NCBI GenBank assembly: GCA_003586115.2
Contig: QVOM02000042.1
Location: forward strand, 35,222,115 to 35,286,114
DNA: 64,000 nt
Direction: 5' to 3'
DNA from: Salvator merianae
Taxonomy: Eukaryota; Chordata; Lepidosauria; Squamata; Teiidae
The translations under genes and the position numbers were made by a program. Under the pieces are notes generated by a model. The model saw only the letters and a list, made by a program, of their open reading frames with translations. It made no database searches and was not told the DNA's origin. Below, piece after piece: positions 1 to 12,403 of this stretch. Position 1 is the stretch's first letter; every line of letters begins with the position of its first letter.

Positions 1-42
1 TGCAATATTACAGGGGATTTTGCAAGGTTCTCTTGACTCACC

Positions 43-156
43 CAGTCTCTGGTCCCTGCTGCCCTGCTCGTGTTTGGCTTGACGGCACAGAAAAGCCGGC
101 CAAGCACCTGCAAAGGTACCACGAACAGGGGACCGATGCCCCTTCAGCGGCTCTGT
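43..156. other. GC-rich exon-like islet of unknown identity
   Basis: A 110-base GC-rich segment sits in AT-rich intron and is bounded by splice-like signals on both strands. On the plus strand a pyrimidine-rich acceptor ends ACTCACCCAG and the 3' side reads TCT/GTGAGTATT. On the minus strand an acceptor ends ACTCACAG and the donor reads CTGG/GTGAGT. Both strands have one frame open across the segment. I do not recognise the peptide on either strand. It could be a cassette exon, an exon of a nested non-coding RNA, or a fragment of a GC-rich MITE. Confidence 0.25.
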
Positions 157-1375
157 GAGTATTGAAAAATCTTTTGTTTCAATATTTTTTTTTGTAATCA
201 TAGCTGTCCTGGCAAGTAAATAAAATGAAAGGAGAGGAAAGAGGCCTTTTATTGTCTTCAGCAATCTAAGAAACATCCTGGTCTCCATGAACTTATAAGG
301 TAATAAAATCCACTCCTCCAAATTCAAGTCAAAACACAGACATGTCCAGAAGACAAGGGGAGCATTGTTACAGGCACACTGGATATACCACTGAAGTACT
401 GTTCCAATAGTCTAGCATTTGGAATGGGAGAAGGAATATGAATACACTTGTAAACAGGGCAGTATCTGTGCCCTGACAGATTGTTAGACCGTGCTTTCTA
501 ATGGCAGAGGCAGTATTTAGCCAGTGTACCATGTTAGACAGGGACCAGGGAGGTAAAGAAAAGAGAAGACATCTTCAACTAATTCCAGGCTACAGCAGAA
601 ACACATCCATGCACTTTTCTTAGTAATTAAGTCTTTTTCCGCTGTCTCTTTCTTGGATGTCACTCTACCCTACAGCCCTGGGATTTCCTGGTGGTCTCCT
701 ATTCAAGTGCCAAATAGGTCAGATCCTGCATAGCTTTCAGGATCAGCCAAAGCTACCCAGGCTTTGCTACCTGCTCGTGATGAGACAAGGAAAACCCAAA
801 TCCAAGCCCTCATTTGGTTGAATGCTTTCTTGGTAGCTGCATGATACTTATCCTTCAGCCTAACTTTCCCAGAAGGTTGTTGCAAAAATTAACGAAAAAG
901 AAATGGTACTCCTATGGCCTTGCACTCCAGCTTTCTTAGTTGGTCATTTTCTCTAGTATATGGCAAAAATATTAGTTCTTTTCTTAAGGCTTATATATTC
1001 CATCCTGAGGACAGCAGGATGTATTCCCTATACCAAACACTACAGCCCTGAACATCCATCCCTGGTAACCTTTTCTATGTAAACAAGATTTCTTTGGGAA
1101 CCAGAATCCAAATCATGCATAGATGTAGATACTGCAGGAAGCTTGCATGAAAAGATCAGGCCTTCTGCTGTAGAAGTTCAGCAGAACATAATGTTCGCTG
1201 TAGAACGAAAGAGGACAACACTTCATCAGGGCTGCAGTTTCAGCTCTTTAAAGTCCCAAGCAACCAAAAACTATGAAATTACAATGCCTAGGTACAGCAT
1301 TGTCATAGTAGAAATGCCACTTCCACATCCAATAGAAGCACACTTGAAAAGTCTGTAGGTTTTACTCCCAAGCAA

Positions 1376-1402
1376 TATCTATCTATCTATCTATCTATCT
1401 AT
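1376..1402. repeat. (ATCT)n microsatellite
   Basis: Uninterrupted tetranucleotide repeat of about seven units, running into imperfect ATCA units. Located in the DAPK1 intron. Confidence 0.95.
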
Positions 1403-2027
1403 CAATCACTCAATCAAGGACTGTCACCTTAATTTCTGTGTACAACACTGTTACAACCAAGTATTGTGTGAGGCGCATCATCAGTCATCTTGTACAGAAG
1501 GCAGGAGAACAGAGGTTAAATTAAATGACTTTGATGGAGTCAATCCAGCTGAAAAGCAGCCTTTTCTCCTTGATGCTTTAAATCACTAGTTTAAAAATCA
1601 ATTTATCCTGCCTCTAGCTTTTTTACAAATACTTTTCTCCAGCAAAGATCTGAAATTTGGAGTAAGATGAAGGAACGCACCTGACAGCACCAAGTTCCTT
1701 CCCATCCGGGAATTCACCGACGCCTTACTTCTAGTCATAGTTCAATTGCTTTTACAAATGTAGAAGGAAGTTACAAGCAGGATGCAATGTTATGACTAGC
1801 TCACATCATAGGAAAGTTTTTTAAAATAAACATCAATTTTTTAAAGAAGCAATAAGGACATTTTTCTCCCCATATATTATGAACCAGTGAAAACACTTAT
1901 AGACTACATTTTAAAAAACAATTCGAGACAAACACATACTTTACATACACAAACACACAGTTTGACTTAAAATTTCCTACTGAGCCAATAATTTTTCACC
2001 CTTCCAAGAATAAATGCAACAAGGCAG

Positions 2028-2285
2028 TGTTTCATTTATTTATTTATTTATAAACATGTTTATTTATTTAAATCTCTCCCCCTTCACCCAAATTTCCCAG
2101 GGCAGGTTACATCAATAAGAAGGCAAAAACCATAAAATAGCCTGAAACACACTTAAAATATAATCCCTCTCTCTCTCTGGCAGCGCAACGCTAAAAGGAA
2201 GCTAAACACCTTGAAGACTCAAGGTGGGTCACCACACTCAACAAAAGTGAATAAAAATCAGTCAGCAATATAAAGCATAATTAGG
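2028..2285 (-). mobile_element. L2-type LINE 3' end, degenerate
   Basis: Read on the minus strand, this ends in an (AAAT)n tail, seen on the plus strand as the ATTTATTTATTT run at 2036-2052. It carries the kind of sequence found at L2/CR1-type LINE 3' ends in reptiles (a CCTGGGAAATTTGGG-like stretch just before the tail). No reverse-transcriptase coding remains. Class is by resemblance only. Confidence 0.45.
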
Positions 2286-2568
2286 CACAGACAGTACCGG
2301 CCACTGTTGTCTATTATCTTGCACATTATGTCTAGGTGCCGCATGAAAGGTGGCCAAGTGCAAAGGAAGAATGGGCCTTGCACCTTTAATATTTACACAG
2401 AAGAGGTACTTTTAGCTGTTATGGCCTGTTAATAAGGCAACACCTGCTAAAATCTCATTTCCTATGCAAATATTAAAGATGCAGAAGACCACTCCTGCTC
2501 TCTCATCCGGCCACTTTACCTAAATCCCTCCCTCCTACTGGCACTGATGAGCAAGCTATATGGAAATA

Positions 2569-3008
2569 CAGTGGGGTACCTTGATACCCCACTACCTTGA
2601 AACTCGTCATTTGTTTGGTACTCACTGTGCAAACTAGAACTTGTCAGTGCAGTTTGCCTCATGACTCGCTAACCTTTCCAGCCGAAACAAAAGGCCACAT
2701 GTTAGTCATGCAGTAGCTCTCGCCCTGTGCACATCCCCTGGTGGTCTTATCGTGGCTTCTGTGGTCATTCTGTGTATTTAATCATTCAGGTATTTATTAA
2801 CTTTTAGGTTTATTTCTCATGTAAAGTAATGCTATACAACCCCATTTTTTTACATATTGCCTTAAAAATGTGCATTGTCTTTGGGTATGGAACGCATTAG
2901 ATTTAATTTATATTATTCCTTATGGGAAAAATGTCTTTGGTACTCATCATTTTTGGTACTCATCACACCTCCTGGAACCAGTTAACAATGAGTACCAAGG
3001 TATGACTG
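2569..3008 (-). mobile_element. Tigger/mariner-like MITE with TA target duplication
   Basis: The termini are CAGTGGGGTACCTTG and CCAAGGTATGACTG, an imperfect terminal inverted repeat, each flanked directly by TA (2567-2568 and 3009-3010). The subterminal sequence has repeated GGTACTCATCATTTTTGG-like units. No transposase is encoded. The same element, in opposite orientation, is at 40335-40829; shared internal blocks include CTTTGTTTCGGCCGG (seen here reversed) and CTTATGGGAAAA. The TA duplication and terminal sequence place it with the pogo/Tigger group of Tc1-mariner elements. Confidence 0.85.
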
Positions 3009-4433
3009 TATTTGCTTGATCTTCTGGCAACCAAAACATCACTGATACATCATATACAACTATGGAACTATATTTCATTTATATATACCTGTTCCCCACT
3101 CACTGACTTACCCAGGAGAGCCCCTCCTTTAGTTTTTCCCGGTCCTTACCTTTTCCCTACTGTTCCTAGGCAGCGTGACGTGACACTGGTAGTTTAGAAG
3201 AGAAAACTGAAAGGGCTCCTTCCTTAAACATTATTTTTCCCAGCTGTTTTGACTTTATGTCTTAGCAGGTGGTGGGTGGTGCCAGCGAAAGCAGTCAAGC
3301 TTAAGCTCAGAGGATGCATTCAGAAATAAAAGGTAGAGAAAACTAATATTAGACACAGTATTAAGCCCATTCCAGCTGATGATCTGAGTAACAGTTTACT
3401 GCAATTAACTGTTTACTGAAGAGTCTTCTGCACTTGGACAAGCAAAGCCCTGGGACCAAGCGAAAGTAGTTAAAAGTTCATGTTGCATTCGAACGTAATT
3501 GCGAAAGCCTGGGTTAACTGTGGGTGGGAGGGCGGCAAGCTGAGGTTAATCTAAAAGGGAAGTAAAAGTTTCCAAATTTGTTCTTGCAATTATACTGAAA
3601 GAGAAGGGGCAAAGGGAAGCGTAAAAACTGCAGTTCACTGCTGCTGGTCTGCTTTCAAGTAGCATCTCAATACTCTCATTTCTAAGGTGTTTTCTGAACA
3701 GCCACCCCCATGCCACCTCTGGACAGAGAGGACTCATCTGGTCACAGACACATAAAGTCATCCCTTAAGATATTCTCTTAAAGGTGGTGTGTAAAGCCAT
3801 ATCCAACTATCACTCAAAGCTGTGCCTTTAATGCTCTATTTAATGCACACAACTGTAGCGATTTTCCTTACCTATGGCTTGAGGAGGGTATATTTACTGA
3901 GCCTGTAGCTGCATCTGAACAGGAGTATAAATTGCAAGTGATCAACATTTAAATATTGTTCTTAGCAGTATCAGCTCACGGCTGCAACCTTTTGGTCTGC
4001 TTGGGGTGTTCTCAGCACCATTTGAGTTAGCAATTGTGTCAGTAGTGTCCTATTCCCTTACTAGCAGTCCATCATTCTCATCCTTGTGCCACAAATGGTT
4101 TTTACTTACAAACGTAGTTGCAACCCAGTTCACAGATTAACACAAACTAAGAACAATGAAACAGAATAATATTGCAAAACATTAAAACAGATCTAGGGAT
4201 TAAATGTGATTTTTCTGACGTCACTGTCTAGCCCATGAGACTCTCCCCAGCACAGGCTCCATTTCTGCAAATCAAACTTGCTGTTCTGTGCTATGCAAGA
4301 CTTCGCCTAGAATGTATCACACAGGGGGATTCGGGGGCATCTATTTTCTGGGATCGCCCCATCTATGGAGGCAGGGGGAAGAAAAACCTATGTCAGACAT
4401 TTTAAAAAATAAGCTGCTAAAAGCCTCCTATAT

Positions 4434-4797
4434 GGGTGTGATCAGACGGGCTAATTCGGGCGAATTCCGGTCGCTCAGAGGGCGGGCATTCCAAACGGAT
4501 CGTCTTCACGTCGCCCCGAGGCCCCACGGCAGCGACTTTTCTGCCGGAAAAAGCGTTGGGAAAAAGCGTTGGGAAAAAGCGTCGCTCCGAGAGCTACTGA
4601 GAAGCGACTGTAGGAAAAGTCGCTGCGACGGGACCTCGGGGCGACGTGAAGATGAAGTTACGAGCTTCCAGTCTGGCATGCCCGCCCTCTGAGCGACCGG
4701 AAGTCGACCGGAAGTCGCCCGAATTGGCTTGCCAGTTTGGAATGCCCGCCCTCTGAGCGACTGGAAGTCGCCCGAATTAGCCCGTCTGATCACACCC
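4434..4797. mobile_element. GC-rich foldback MITE with long inverted repeats
   Basis: Starts GGGTGTGATCAGACGGGC and ends with its exact reverse complement. The inverted repeat continues for about 60 bases with few changes (AATTCGGGCGA, GTCGCTCAGAGGGCGGGC) and reappears further in around TCTTCACGTCGCCCCGAGG. The right arm carries a second, duplicated copy of the GTCGCTCAGAGGGCGGGC block. The centre has a short tandem repeat, GGAAAAAGCGTT, about three times. CpG density is very high compared with the intron. Open frames on both strands are mirror images of the inverted repeat, not genes. I could not find a convincing target-site duplication. Confidence 0.8.
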
Positions 4798-6301
4798 TTT
4801 GACAGCTCTTCGTCATGATTGCCTTCCTTTCTCGCCCCCTGTTGGTCGCTATCATACTGGGTTTCTATGGATTTAATTGGTTGGAAGCCAAAGCAGGCTG
4901 GGATTGGCTAGGAACCTCTGTAGCCTCCCATCACATCTGACCCAAACTGCTGTGTCTTATCCCGAGAGCGATTATTTCTCGTCTGTGGAAGGGGTGGATA
5001 ATCAGAGGCTTAAGGAAAAGGTAAAGTGTTTTTTCATATTTTCTATCTCTCCCTTGAGTCTCAGGGATGTCTCCAGGGGTGTCACTAAACACATGTGTGA
5101 ACATACTCTGAGACATGATGTCCTGTATTTCTTAAAGATGTTTGTGAGGAAATACAGCACATTTTGATCTGTATGTCTAGAAAATGGCCCGCCGTTATGC
5201 CCTGCACTCTACCATGTTTTGACTCCAGCCTTGCCCACCAAATTGTACACGATCACCACAAAATCACTTTCAAAGGAATGAAGGTCCTTGCTCAGATGCG
5301 CCTCAATCTCTATGTGGAGACATGAAGAATTCAGAAATGTCTTAACCGCATTATGCTCTCCCAATGCTTCCTGAACCAATTTGTTTCAAACAAACCACAG
5401 AACATTCGTCAGAGTTCACATTTCATGCAAAGCACTGAACAGTGAGGAAATCTGTGGAACTCACTGCCACCACAGTTTATTGCAGAGGTGATTAAAATAT
5501 ATCTGTACTGCAAATTTAATCAGCATGGCAAATGACAAGGAATGATGGAAAGCCAAGATCAGCTCCATCTGGTGGGCTACCACTGGTTTCCTGTGATAGC
5601 CAAACGCTACCAGAATCAATAATGCTGATATCCAAAGCCCTTATACCCTAAAGCAGAAAGCACAGTATAATCCTTGAAGGATGGTAGACACTAAGCTAGC
5701 TGACATGGCATATTCTAACTGAAAAAACTCATTCCAGTAAACTAGGAGGGAACTCCATGAATCAGGCTATGCAACTGGCCTGTACATTTATCTTAAAATA
5801 AGCATCTACTTCCACCATGATCTTATTGCATAATCCTCTTATTTACCACTCACTGTATTACAACACAGAGTTCTAAGAGCCAGAACGAAAATCGAACAGC
5901 CAACTGAATAAGCTCTGCTCCAAGTGTTTATTCTAATGAAGTTGAAAATTTCACCAGTACTTATTCTGCACAGTATAGCAAACGAGCATCTAAGTAGTTT
6001 TTGCTCCTAGGTATTTCCAAAATATCCATCTTTCAGTTCTAGACACTAGGATCCAGAGGAAGATTGACAATTTTAAGAAAAGAAACTCTAAAGACTATCT
6101 GTTGTAACAACATTTCAATGAAATCTATGGGGCTCAATTTTGTACCTCTGCCAGGACTCCAGATTCGACACACTTATTATCTTTTATTTATGTAAGCTAT
6201 ATATTACAGTGCCTAATCGAGTTTCCTGACAAAATCCAGCACAACGCTAAATTGTAATGGCATAAAGATCTAAACCTTTGCACAAAGATAAAATTCTGGG
6301 T

Positions 6302-6321
6302 TTTTGTTTGTTTGTTTGTTT
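6302..6321. repeat. (TTTG)n microsatellite
   Basis: Short tetranucleotide repeat, about five units, in the DAPK1 intron. Confidence 0.85.
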
Positions 6322-8447
6322 TCTACTGGCCTTTTAACTCCTTCAGTCTTCTGATGGCAGACTTCACTGTCACTACCAAAGTCGTGTGTATGTCCAGGCA
6401 CCACCAACCACTGTTTTCACGCAGGACCCACAATGCCATATACCAACAGCTTTCCTTTTTATTTTGGCTCTGCCACAGAAAGAGCAAGTATATTTGGCAT
6501 GCTGGGTGGATTTCAATCTTCTTCACCATTTTCCTCTGGGAAGCGCCGTATCAGGTACCATATTCACCTACAATTCCAACCTTCTTAGTGTTTTTGGAAA
6601 ACCTGCCCACTAACACAACATGGAAAAAGCAGATTGCAATCCTGTTCACACTATGGGGTAAGGCCCATGCCAGAGACACGCACAGGGCTGTGCTGTACTC
6701 AAGTTTATTACGAGAGCATCAAAGAATGTGACCTTTCCTGTGAAATTTAATGAATATTTTGAAAGAAACTGAGAGCGTTTTAAAGGCATCTAAGATGTCA
6801 TAAGGTTCTAGCCTGTTACATCCAGTCTACACAGGCAGCTGAACAAAGTAAGAAAAAGATGCAAACTAGTCTTGAGGGCTTTAAATTGCTGCAGAAAAGA
6901 ACCATACTTTGAAATACTCCTCTATGTTATTTACTTTGGCTTAGGAATTCTCCCCATACTGTGCTGTTACGTCTTTTTATTTCATGTGCAGACTGGTTTG
7001 CAGAGTATGTGCATATATCACCATGTGAGAACAGCTTGGGCTGACAGTTCTCAGTGCTGAAGGTCTAACTTGCTACTTAACAAAACCAGATCTGTTAAAA
7101 CAGTTCTACTGCATTCTCAAAACGATACTACAAGGACTTAGCTGGAAACATCTCACTTTGCTATTTTCAGTAAACATCACAAAATATGGCATTAATGTGA
7201 AAGGTGTGGGGAATCAGTTGTCATAGCAACAGCATCCCCTTGTATATATTAGACGGGATGTTTAAGGGGTGCAGGTACGTCACTATAACCTTATGATCTT
7301 TTCTTACATGAAAACATAAACAAAGCATTGAAAATACTGAAAAAATGAAGGTTTGGCATTGCCCTAAATAAGACGCTTCTAAATTTATATTTCCAATGGT
7401 CACCTTTCTAAAGAACAGCTTTCCAAACTGCAAGTGCGTATAGCTTTTTTGTTTACATCTAACACTATAACAATAATATACTAAAAGCAGAATTTAATCT
7501 GTGGAATGGTCAGCTTTCCACATATTTATCTCAAAACAAAAGCCTAAAACATATCCAGAAACTCCTATACTGTAGCAGTTCCAGGTTACAGGCTATGGTC
7601 TTTATTTATCTGAAACAGTCTTGTACCATATCAAGGTAGGAACGTATGAGAGATTTCGTGCACACAGGAAGTATGCTTATTAACACTGTTTAGTAATACA
7701 TATTTGGTTCTTCAGACAACATTATCAGACTTTGCAAGAATATGCCACATAACTGTGATCACAATCTAACAACACAGCATTTGCTTTGCGCAGTGGAAGG
7801 TCCAGGGTTCATCATTCAGCTTGCAAAGCAAAATACACTGCTATCTGTAGAATAACATTTTTAAAATAAAGCTGTGCATTAACGCCTATCAACATGCATC
7901 GGCTTCGATTTTTGTCTGCTTGCCAGAGATGCCGCCCATGCTGCCTCCTGTACTTCTGCCATAAACCACTTGGAATATATCATGAATATTTGCACTTTGG
8001 AGCCACCAAATGATAGAAGTCATAAATGGAAGAAATCGGCCCACCATCAATGGAACAACTTTTTTTAAACAGATTAAAGCATTGATCACCTTTCATTTAC
8101 AATCTTTTCCATTTATCCCTCACAGATAGAGAAAGCAAAGAGAGCTAATCTAGCTGACAATGTCTCACTGAATACAAAAAACCTTTGAGGGACTAATTTG
8201 AGGAGAGGGATAAAACGGATGGAAAGATAATTTGGAGAAGACTGTTTACTCAAGTGACATAGAACTGATTGGCGCAAGATTTCATAGGAAAGTAACTACT
8301 GCTTTATTTCCTGAGAAATGCATAATGTTTTGTAGTAGCAAACAGGGGTACAGGTTCAGTGGGCTTGGGGACTCAAGCCCAACCATTTATATATAGACTG
8401 CATTTTGAACAAATCACCTGTTATGATCTACTTCAACTCCCTGTAAA

Positions 8448-8466
8448 CAGCAGCAGCAGCAGCAGC
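8448..8466. repeat. (CAG)6 trinucleotide repeat
   Basis: Six CAG units in non-coding intron sequence. On the transcribed (minus) strand it reads CTG. It is short and probably polymorphic. Confidence 0.9.
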
Positions 8467-11400
8467 AAACAAAATGCTTCTTAAAAATCTTAACAAGGAA
8501 AAGCAGGATGAAAACATTGTTACTGCTTGCCACTGACATACAGAGAAGAATCTCAATCTGTGTTATGTGTGCCGTTCATTTCGCCTTCATGGATGTAAAG
8601 ACTGTGTAAGCTGCTGTCTCTTGATAATTATGGCCATATTTCGCAAACAGGGATATCTTTTGAGATAACAAGGCAAAAGAGGATTGCTAGGTCAGAAACA
8701 GAGCCCCCTAGCCTCTTATCCATTTCTCTCACAAGGATCAACCAAATAGCTATGGGAATCCTATGAGAACTTGTACCCTAACGGAACTTCTCATATTCAC
8801 ATTCTGCAGCAATCTACAGAGATAAAACATTTTACTACCATAGAAGAAGTACACAGACACCATGACTAGCAGCTTTATGTTCCACAGCTATGATAGTGTC
8901 TTTTCCGCTAAGAATTCATTCTGTAGTCAAAAGCCTGGGCTCACTTTTCTGAGGTTACAGTTTTTCACAGGAATATGCAGCAATACTTCTCTGAAAGTTA
9001 GGCAACACAGCCTTTGTTATTTTTGCAGTACTAAGCCACTTTCACAGGGATTAAATGTTTTGACCACTTTGTTTAGGAGCAATAAAAGTGTTTTGAAAGA
9101 ATGAAGCAGCACTGTGGCAACCACTTACACAAAGTCCTTTAAACAAAGTATACTAAAAGGAACTTCAGAACTGTGTACTTAAAATGCATAGTCACATTGC
9201 CTTCAATCAGAAAAGGACTGAACACAAATAAAGGTGTACTTTTCTTGTATAATCTTTTCTATCTCAAATGCAGTTGATATCAGTCTTGGCCTTATTAGTA
9301 ATTGCCAACAATCTAATTTCCTCAGATTTATTTAAAAGATGAATAGGCTGCTGTTACTCTTTTTTAACTTTTGTATTTTAAAGTAGATCATGTGACAATG
9401 AACCGTATTTTAAACTCTAGTCTTATGTTGTTTTTCTGGAATTCCCTCTTGTTTTGAGAGAAGTTACTTAGCACAACAGTTCTAAGGCCCAACTAATAGT
9501 TAACGGAGATCTACACAGATAACAGGCTTATAGCTACATTTAAATGAGCCCCTAGCAAAAAAAAGATGAGTCCTAAATAGTGTATAGATTAAGACCACAA
9601 ACATGCACAGCTGGCCAAACACTCCAACAGGGTTCCTTGCAAAAAATGGAGTTTACCTCACAACAATTACAACCCTGATGGGTAGCTATTTGAAATATTA
9701 TTTCAGCCTTCTCTATCTTAGTACACACCAGATGTTTCAATGGACTAGGAATCTGACTCAATATAAAGCAGTATCATAAGCTCAAAATGAGGATGGTACT
9801 GTTAGAACAACTAGAACATACAAATAAAAAGTATCACATTTAACATGACTGTAAATTGCATCCTGTACTGTACATTCCCTGAATACAAAAGTACTGGTTT
9901 TGACCTAGTGGCATATCTTCAGAATCATGGTTGTTGTGATGGCAATAGTTTTTCCTTCATAAAAACCACAGAAACTAATTTTTAGGTTAAAAATCCAGAC
10001 AGTACATTCTGTGCTCCTTTGCCATATACAGATATGTGCTTACCAGTACTTCCCATAACATGCTCAATGCCACCTATTTCCTACTTAGTTTTTCCACCAT
10101 TTTTTTTTATTTATTTCACTTTCCAGTCCAGATAGTGGAATCTGGTAGACTGGACAGATCCCCTTGGTTAGGAGAGCAACACAGGGGCTGTTGGGACTGG
10201 TGGATTTTCTAGTTCCAGTGGCACTAGATGAAGCAGCTCCACTAGCCTTTAAGCTTCCCTTAGAAGCCACTGTTGCGGGGGGGAGGGGCAGAATGCCAAG
10301 GAAAGGTGACCCTTGTAACCATAGTCCTGTTTCAGCTGCCCAGGACCAGTGATGCCACTTCTGAACTTGCACATGCTGAAATGCAAATATCTTAACCAGG
10401 CTGGCCAGGATGAGGACATGCTGGCACCTATGAGATCCACGGGAGTCTCCGACAACCTGAGAATTGCATCCTAAGAGTCTTATCCCTATGTAAATATGTA
10501 TAGACCTGCATTGTTAGTAGTCATCTATACATTTTTAGTAGCCAAGAATCAGCACTCATGCAATTTGCAGAAAAAAAACTACGGTAACTGTCTGAAAGAA
10601 AACAGAAGCAGTACAAACGGAATCACATGGAAATACACTTTAGTTATCTTGCTAGCACATGTATGACAGCAACAGAATTTGATAATTATTTACAAACAAT
10701 GCATATCCAGTCTCATTACAATAGAGAATTTGAAAATGAAGTGAAATCTGCTATCTTAGATCTACAGAAAAATAAGGTTACACGGTACAGTAGATGAACA
10801 AAAACATAAGATTTTAATATACAAAGATCAGATGGAAGGCATTGTTACTTCCACAACACACTATTCATGTTTTATGTACATGTAATCCAGATTCAGGTCC
10901 TAACAAATCTCACAGGGCCGGCTTGAGTAAAGTCAGTAGTTCAATTCACAACAATACCTAACCACATTTTTATATTTAGGCACAACTTCATAGGTCTGTT
11001 TGTTTTTATTCAAATGTTACCTCAGCCTCTTGCTACTTCTTGTGACATCAACTGCCATTATGTCCAAACCAGCAAAGCATATTTATTCCTACTACTCTCC
11101 AGTCACAATTTTCAGACTAATTTCAAATCACAGTTCAGGACTCAATCTCACAATCAAAGTTTCTTCACAGAGCTACTCCGAAAAAAGACTGCAAAGCCCC
11201 ATAGAATATCTGTGCAGTTTATTTTAACTTAAAATTTAACAATTTCTTAGTCACAAAAAATGTAAAAAAACTGACATAATACCTAACAAAGCATACACAC
11301 TCTATTTAGCAATTAAGCTGGGAGATTTAAAACTACAAGCAAACTATAATCTCTAGTCAATGGTCTGGGTTTTCCATCACAAAGCTGTGGCATAGACACA

Positions 11401-12150
11401 GCATTTTGTAGTCCAGTATTCAACTAACAAGCTTTATAGAGGCTGTGTTAAACCTACACTGCTTAATGACTATAAATCTCTTGATCTGACATTTGGCTGA
11501 AACACAATAATTGAACTCTGATATCTTAAAAGCGATTGATCTTCATTATATGGTAGGAAAAAAAAACTGTAAAAACTATCTAGATTCAGTTATCTTTGAA
11601 TTTGGCACCAAGATGCTATCTCCACTATTAACATACCATTCCAATCTGCATTCTACCACAAACCCTAATAATTCACAACTACTATCCAGCAGAATTTTAC
11701 ACGTCTGCATCAGGTGCTTTCACAAATCAAGATACTCACTGTGAAGAACAAGCATATGTTACAATATTCCTCAGCCCACTATTTTATTTCAAGCAGATAA
11801 CTGTATTAAGTCAGAACCACATTTTTATGGCAATGCCATCTCGACAGGCATGCATGTAAAGAGAGACCTACCTACCGAGTCCTACTGCTCCTTTTCCAAT
11901 GCCGCAGACGTTCTCAAGCCTTAGTATCACCCATTTTGCTTCTGGCCTAGATATTGACTCTTACAAGCCATGCAGTCTCTAAAAATGCTACAGTATATTT
12001 GTTCCTCTAAGGCATATAAGCAGCCCTCTGTGCAGCCCCAATGGTGAATGCATTCGCACAGCCTGTTCCCTTCCCAATCCAACACTATTCTCTTCCCCGC
12101 ACCACTATGTTGCACAGGTCTTATTGTCCCTTGCGACTCCCTGACACGCA

Positions 12151-12287
12151 GGCTGCATCCAGACCTCGCTTACTTATTTCGCTATATTTGGATATTCTGG
12201 AATAAAGCACTGATATTCCAGAATATTACAGCTTTATTCCGAAACATCCAAATATAGCGGAATTAGCAAGCGATGTCTGGATGCAGA
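12151..12287. mobile_element. Palindromic MITE next to DAPK1 exon donor
   Basis: Inverted arms start CTGCATCCAGACCTCGCTTA and end with the near reverse complement. They share GCTATATTTGGAT/ATCCAAATATAGC and GGAATAAAGC/GCTTTATTCC, so almost the whole 137 bases folds back on itself. A longer relative with the same first 30 bases is at 62297-62553. The element lies only about 55 bases downstream, in transcription order, of the DAPK1 donor. Possible 8-base flanks GACACGCA and GACACACA differ by one base, but the neighbouring CA repeat makes this uncertain. Confidence 0.75.
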
Positions 12288-12317
12288 CACACAAACACAC
12301 ACACACGCGCGCGCGCA
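12288..12317. repeat. (CA)n(CG)n alternating purine-pyrimidine tract
   Basis: ACACACAAACACACACACACGCGCGCGCG-type tract, split here only by one AAA step. Strict alternation of this kind can adopt Z-DNA. It lies 24 bases inside the intron from the DAPK1 exon donor. Confidence 0.9.
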
Positions 12318-12341
12318 CTTTCCTTCCAACAAGTACGGTAC

Positions 12342-12403
12342 CTTCCAAGTTCCTCTCCGATCTCGTAGTGATCATCCAGATTCTCTTGCCTGAAGACAGT
12401 CAT
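12342..12403 (-). CDS. DAPK1: DAPK1 first coding exon (death-associated protein kinase 1, N-terminus)
   Basis: DAPK1 is a calcium/calmodulin-regulated serine/threonine kinase of the cytoskeleton that promotes cell death and autophagy. Only its first 20 codons plus two bases are here. The ATG is at 12403-12401 and the frame reads MTVFRQENLDDHYEIGEELG, then AG of a split serine codon. From memory the human protein starts with the same residues except V9, Y12, D14 and T15, so 16 of 20 are identical; DAPK2 and DAPK3 start differently. The exon stops just before the glycine-rich ATP-binding loop (GSGQF), which the next exon should supply. The start is fixed by homology and by the bases TATC before ATG, which I also recall in the human mRNA. 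The donor is GAAG/GTACCG, with poor match at intron positions 4 to 6. The rest of the kinase, the calmodulin segment, ankyrin repeats and death domain lie outside the window. Confidence 0.93.

Larger units (their letters stand above)
1..12341 (-). other. DAPK1: DAPK1 intron downstream of first coding exon (partial)
   Basis: This stretch follows the splice donor of the first DAPK1 coding exon in the direction of transcription and runs off the window. The next DAPK1 coding exon, which should begin with the remainder of the glycine loop (GQFAVV in the family), was not found in any frame. That fits the very long intron known at this place in mammals. The sequence is AT-rich, has only short chance open frames, and carries the repeats listed separately. 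Outside those repeats (157-1370, 3011-4433 and 4798-12150) I see no gene, RNA or regulatory element that I can support. Confidence 0.8.

Noticed and set aside
4288..4793. Open frames on both strands over the foldback MITE
   Set aside because: The two peptides are mirror products of the inverted repeat (IRRANSGEFRSLRGRAFQ on one, nearly the same on the other).
7889..8089. 66-codon minus-strand frame as a processed pseudogene
   Set aside because: The peptide matches nothing I recognise and lacks poly-A tail or target duplications.
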